Shown here piece by piece: positions 15,200 to 16,071 of a stretch of 16,071 nucleotides of DNA. Origin of the DNA: Bacteroidales bacterium (lineage in GTDB: Bacteria; Bacteroidota; Bacteroidia; Bacteroidales; GCA-2748055). Numbering within the stretch: position 1 is the first letter of the stretch; every line of letters starts with the position of its first letter. Where the stretch lies: contig JANTFK010000025.1 of assembly GCA_024763595.1 (NCBI GenBank), positions 1 to 16,071 of the forward strand, written 5' to 3'. The translations under genes were made by a program, and so were the position numbers. Below the pieces are notes generated by a model. That model did no database searches. It was not told where the DNA came from and saw only the letters and a program-made list of their open reading frames with translations.

Positions 15200-16071
15200 C
15201 AATCATCAAAATCAAGATTGAAACGGGTTTTGAATTTCCCCAGTTCGGGGTTTTGTTTGATCATGAAATCCAGTTTATCCTGCTCTGTATAGATTTTTCT
15301 CCCGTTCTGCATGGTTGCTTTCACATCGGTGATGATCTCAAATGCATCCATTCCGGTTGCTCGCTGAATAAAGCGGAAAAGATCCGGTTTAATATGCTTT
15401 ACAAAATGATCGCGCTGGGCCTCACTGTTCAGGCGCACCTTCACCGATCCGTCATCCTGAACCACAGGAGGGTTGTTAACCAGGGTGCTGTAAATGCGCG
15501 GCCTGCTCTTCTCCTGTGCTGCTGCAAATTCCTCCCACGCATGGAGGATACTTTCCATATCCACCTTCCGGTCTGTGGAAGGAGGTTTCCCGTGCCCGGC
15601 CTCTTCGGATCTATCTGAAACAGTCTGCGGACGCTCCGACGGGAGATCGTCCTTCAATGAATCCCTGATCGAAATAGAGGATCTCCTGACCACCCTGCTG
15701 TTGCCATTGGGATGCACTACATCGACAGGGGGGGGTGCCACTTCATCAGATGGGAGTGGCTCGTTTCCAGGAGAATGTGGGCCTGCATCAGATGAGGGTG
15801 GCTCGTCGTTTGTGATATTTGCTCCATCCTTAGATACGGGTATTTTATCTGCTGACCGGTGCGATCCGCTTTCTTTTTCGGACGCCCGGTTCTCCTCAGG
15901 CTCCGTTACTGATTTTTTTTTTTGCACCTCGGTCAGGCGTGCCAGTTTTACAAGTGCCAGTTCAATGGTTAACCGCTGGTTCCTGCTGGATCGAAACGCT
16001 ATATCTGCCTGGTTACAGATTTCCAGACCTTCATATAAAAATGGAAGCGGAACATCCGCTGACTGAGAAAG
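15199..16071 (-). CDS. dnaX: DNA polymerase III subunit gamma/tau, C-terminal 290 residues (partial)
   Basis: The clamp-loader subunit of the replicative polymerase; the gene enters from the right edge. Visible residues 1-48 (for example 'YEGLEICNQADIAFRSSRNQ' and 'IELALVKLARL') are the end of domain III, the collar shared by gamma and tau. A Pro/Ser/Glu-rich linker of about 100 residues follows. Then comes the tau-specific tail with 'AWEEFAAAQ', 'NNPPVVQDDGSVKVRLNS' and the ending 'NPELGKFKTRFNLDFDD', typical of Bacteroidota DnaX. A GTG codon at 15925-15927 is internal, not a start, because the frame stays open to the window end. Exactly at the gamma/tau junction the coding strand has 11 consecutive A with near stops in both other frames and a downstream hairpin. 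The stop TGA overlaps the nitrilase ATG. Confidence 0.93.
   Translation of the reverse strand, partial: LSQSADVPLPFLYEGLEICNQADIAFRSSRNQRLTIELALVKLARLTEVQKKKSVTEPEENRASEKESGSHRSADKIPVSKDGANITNDEPPSSDAGPHSPGNEPLPSDEVAPPPVDVVHPNGNSRVVRRSSISIRDSLKDDLPSERPQTVSDRSEEAGHGKPPSTDRKVDMESILHAWEEFAAAQEKSRPRIYSTLVNNPPVVQDDGSVKVRLNSEAQRDHFVKHIKPDLFRFIQRATGMDAFEIITDVKATMQNGRKIYTEQDKLDFMIKQNPELGKFKTRFNLDFDD
15728..15735 (-). repeat. C8 homopolymer in the dnaX linker
   Basis: Eight G on the plus strand, so eight C on the coding strand, encoding Pro-Pro-Pro in 'VAPPPVDV'. It is a second slippage-prone tract in the same linker as the A11 run. Confidence 0.75.
15741..15806 (-). repeat. Imperfect in-frame direct repeat in the dnaX linker
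   Basis: The 24-base segments at 15741-15764 and 15783-15806 match at 21 positions and are spaced 42 bases apart, a multiple of three. They encode the repeated 'NEPLPSDE' and 'NDEPPSSDA' segments of the tau linker. This looks like an old internal duplication in a disordered region. Confidence 0.7.
15879..15905 (-). promoter_or_regulatory. Potential stem-loop 3' of the dnaX A11 run
   Basis: On the coding strand, CGGA pairs with TCCG and, past a single bulged G, GCC pairs with GGC. A closing T-G pair can extend this, and the loop is about 10 bases. The first paired base lies 7 bases after the A run. That is the spacing usual for a hairpin that stimulates -1 ribosomal frameshifting, as in E. 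coli dnaX. The folding was done by hand. Confidence 0.45.
15913..15923 (-). promoter_or_regulatory. A11 slippery run at the gamma/tau junction of dnaX
   Basis: Eleven T on the plus strand give CAA AAA AAA AAA in the dnaX frame (Gln-Lys-Lys-Lys). Ten A would read on to AAT CAG TAA, with the stop at 15906-15908. Twelve A, or a -1 ribosomal shift, would read ATC AGT AAC GGA GCC TGA, with the stop at 15896-15898. Either event ends the protein right after domain III. In Thermus thermophilus dnaX a run of nine A causes transcriptional slippage, and in E. coli A AAA AAG causes -1 frameshifting; both make gamma. Confidence 0.7.

Noticed and set aside
15207..15214. TGATTTTG on the minus strand just before the nitrilase start
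   Set aside because: It matches seven of eight -7 box positions but lacks the TA, has no -33 element and lies inside the dnaX coding end; read-through is simpler.
15928..15933. GAGGTG Shine-Dalgarno-like sequence just upstream of the A11 run
   Set aside because: It overlaps the codons at the run's edge, only about 1 nt from the slippery site instead of about 10, and Bacteroidota ribosomes make little use of such sites.
15494..16066. Open frame on the plus strand opposite dnaX
   Set aside because: The Ser/Gly-rich product is the shadow of the dnaX linker; the minus-strand product is clearly DnaX.

Overview
The window comes from a member of the Bacteroidota, most likely an environmental Bacteroidales-type bacterium; the genus cannot be read from it. 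Evidence: a C-terminal type IX secretion (T9SS) sorting domain, the long SecA form of about 1,100 residues, several exact matches to the Bacteroidota -7 promoter box TAnnTTTG, no obvious Shine-Dalgarno sites, and the typical C-terminus of a Bacteroidota tau subunit. The DNA is almost entirely coding. No gap exceeds about 90 bases, and I see no rRNA, tRNA, CRISPR, insertion sequence or prophage.

Layout. (1) 1-3038, minus strand: a T9SS-exported lysyl endopeptidase-like serine protease, an overlapping BtuF-like substrate-binding lipoprotein, and the start of a small conserved hypothetical gene with its own promoter. (2) 3120-6604, plus strand: ligA, a DUF6913-like gene and dapA; the last two overlap by ATGA, and ligA and the DUF6913-like gene each have a promoter box almost touching the start codon. 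(3) 6611-11763, minus strand: icd, ferritin and secA in that transcription order, with secA converging on dapA across only 6 bases. icd has its own promoter and apparently a TTG start. (4) 11850-16071, minus strand: the 3' part of dnaX, followed by an exported nitrilase-family amidohydrolase overlapping the dnaX stop, then a lipoprotein with a glycoside-hydrolase-like TIM barrel.

The best candidate for an undescribed mechanism is in dnaX. At the junction between the gamma core and the tau-specific tail there is an uninterrupted run of 11 A on the coding strand. Losing one A gives TAA within three codons and gaining one A gives TGA within six. A potential stem-loop begins 7 nt downstream. This is the architecture expected for programmed production of a short gamma-like subunit, by transcriptional slippage or ribosomal frameshifting.

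Other points of interest are the nitrilase/glycosidase pair translationally attached to dnaX, a module resembling phage-tail proteins inserted in the glycosidase barrel, the protease/binding-protein overlap, and an atypical helix-hairpin-helix entry motif in LigA.
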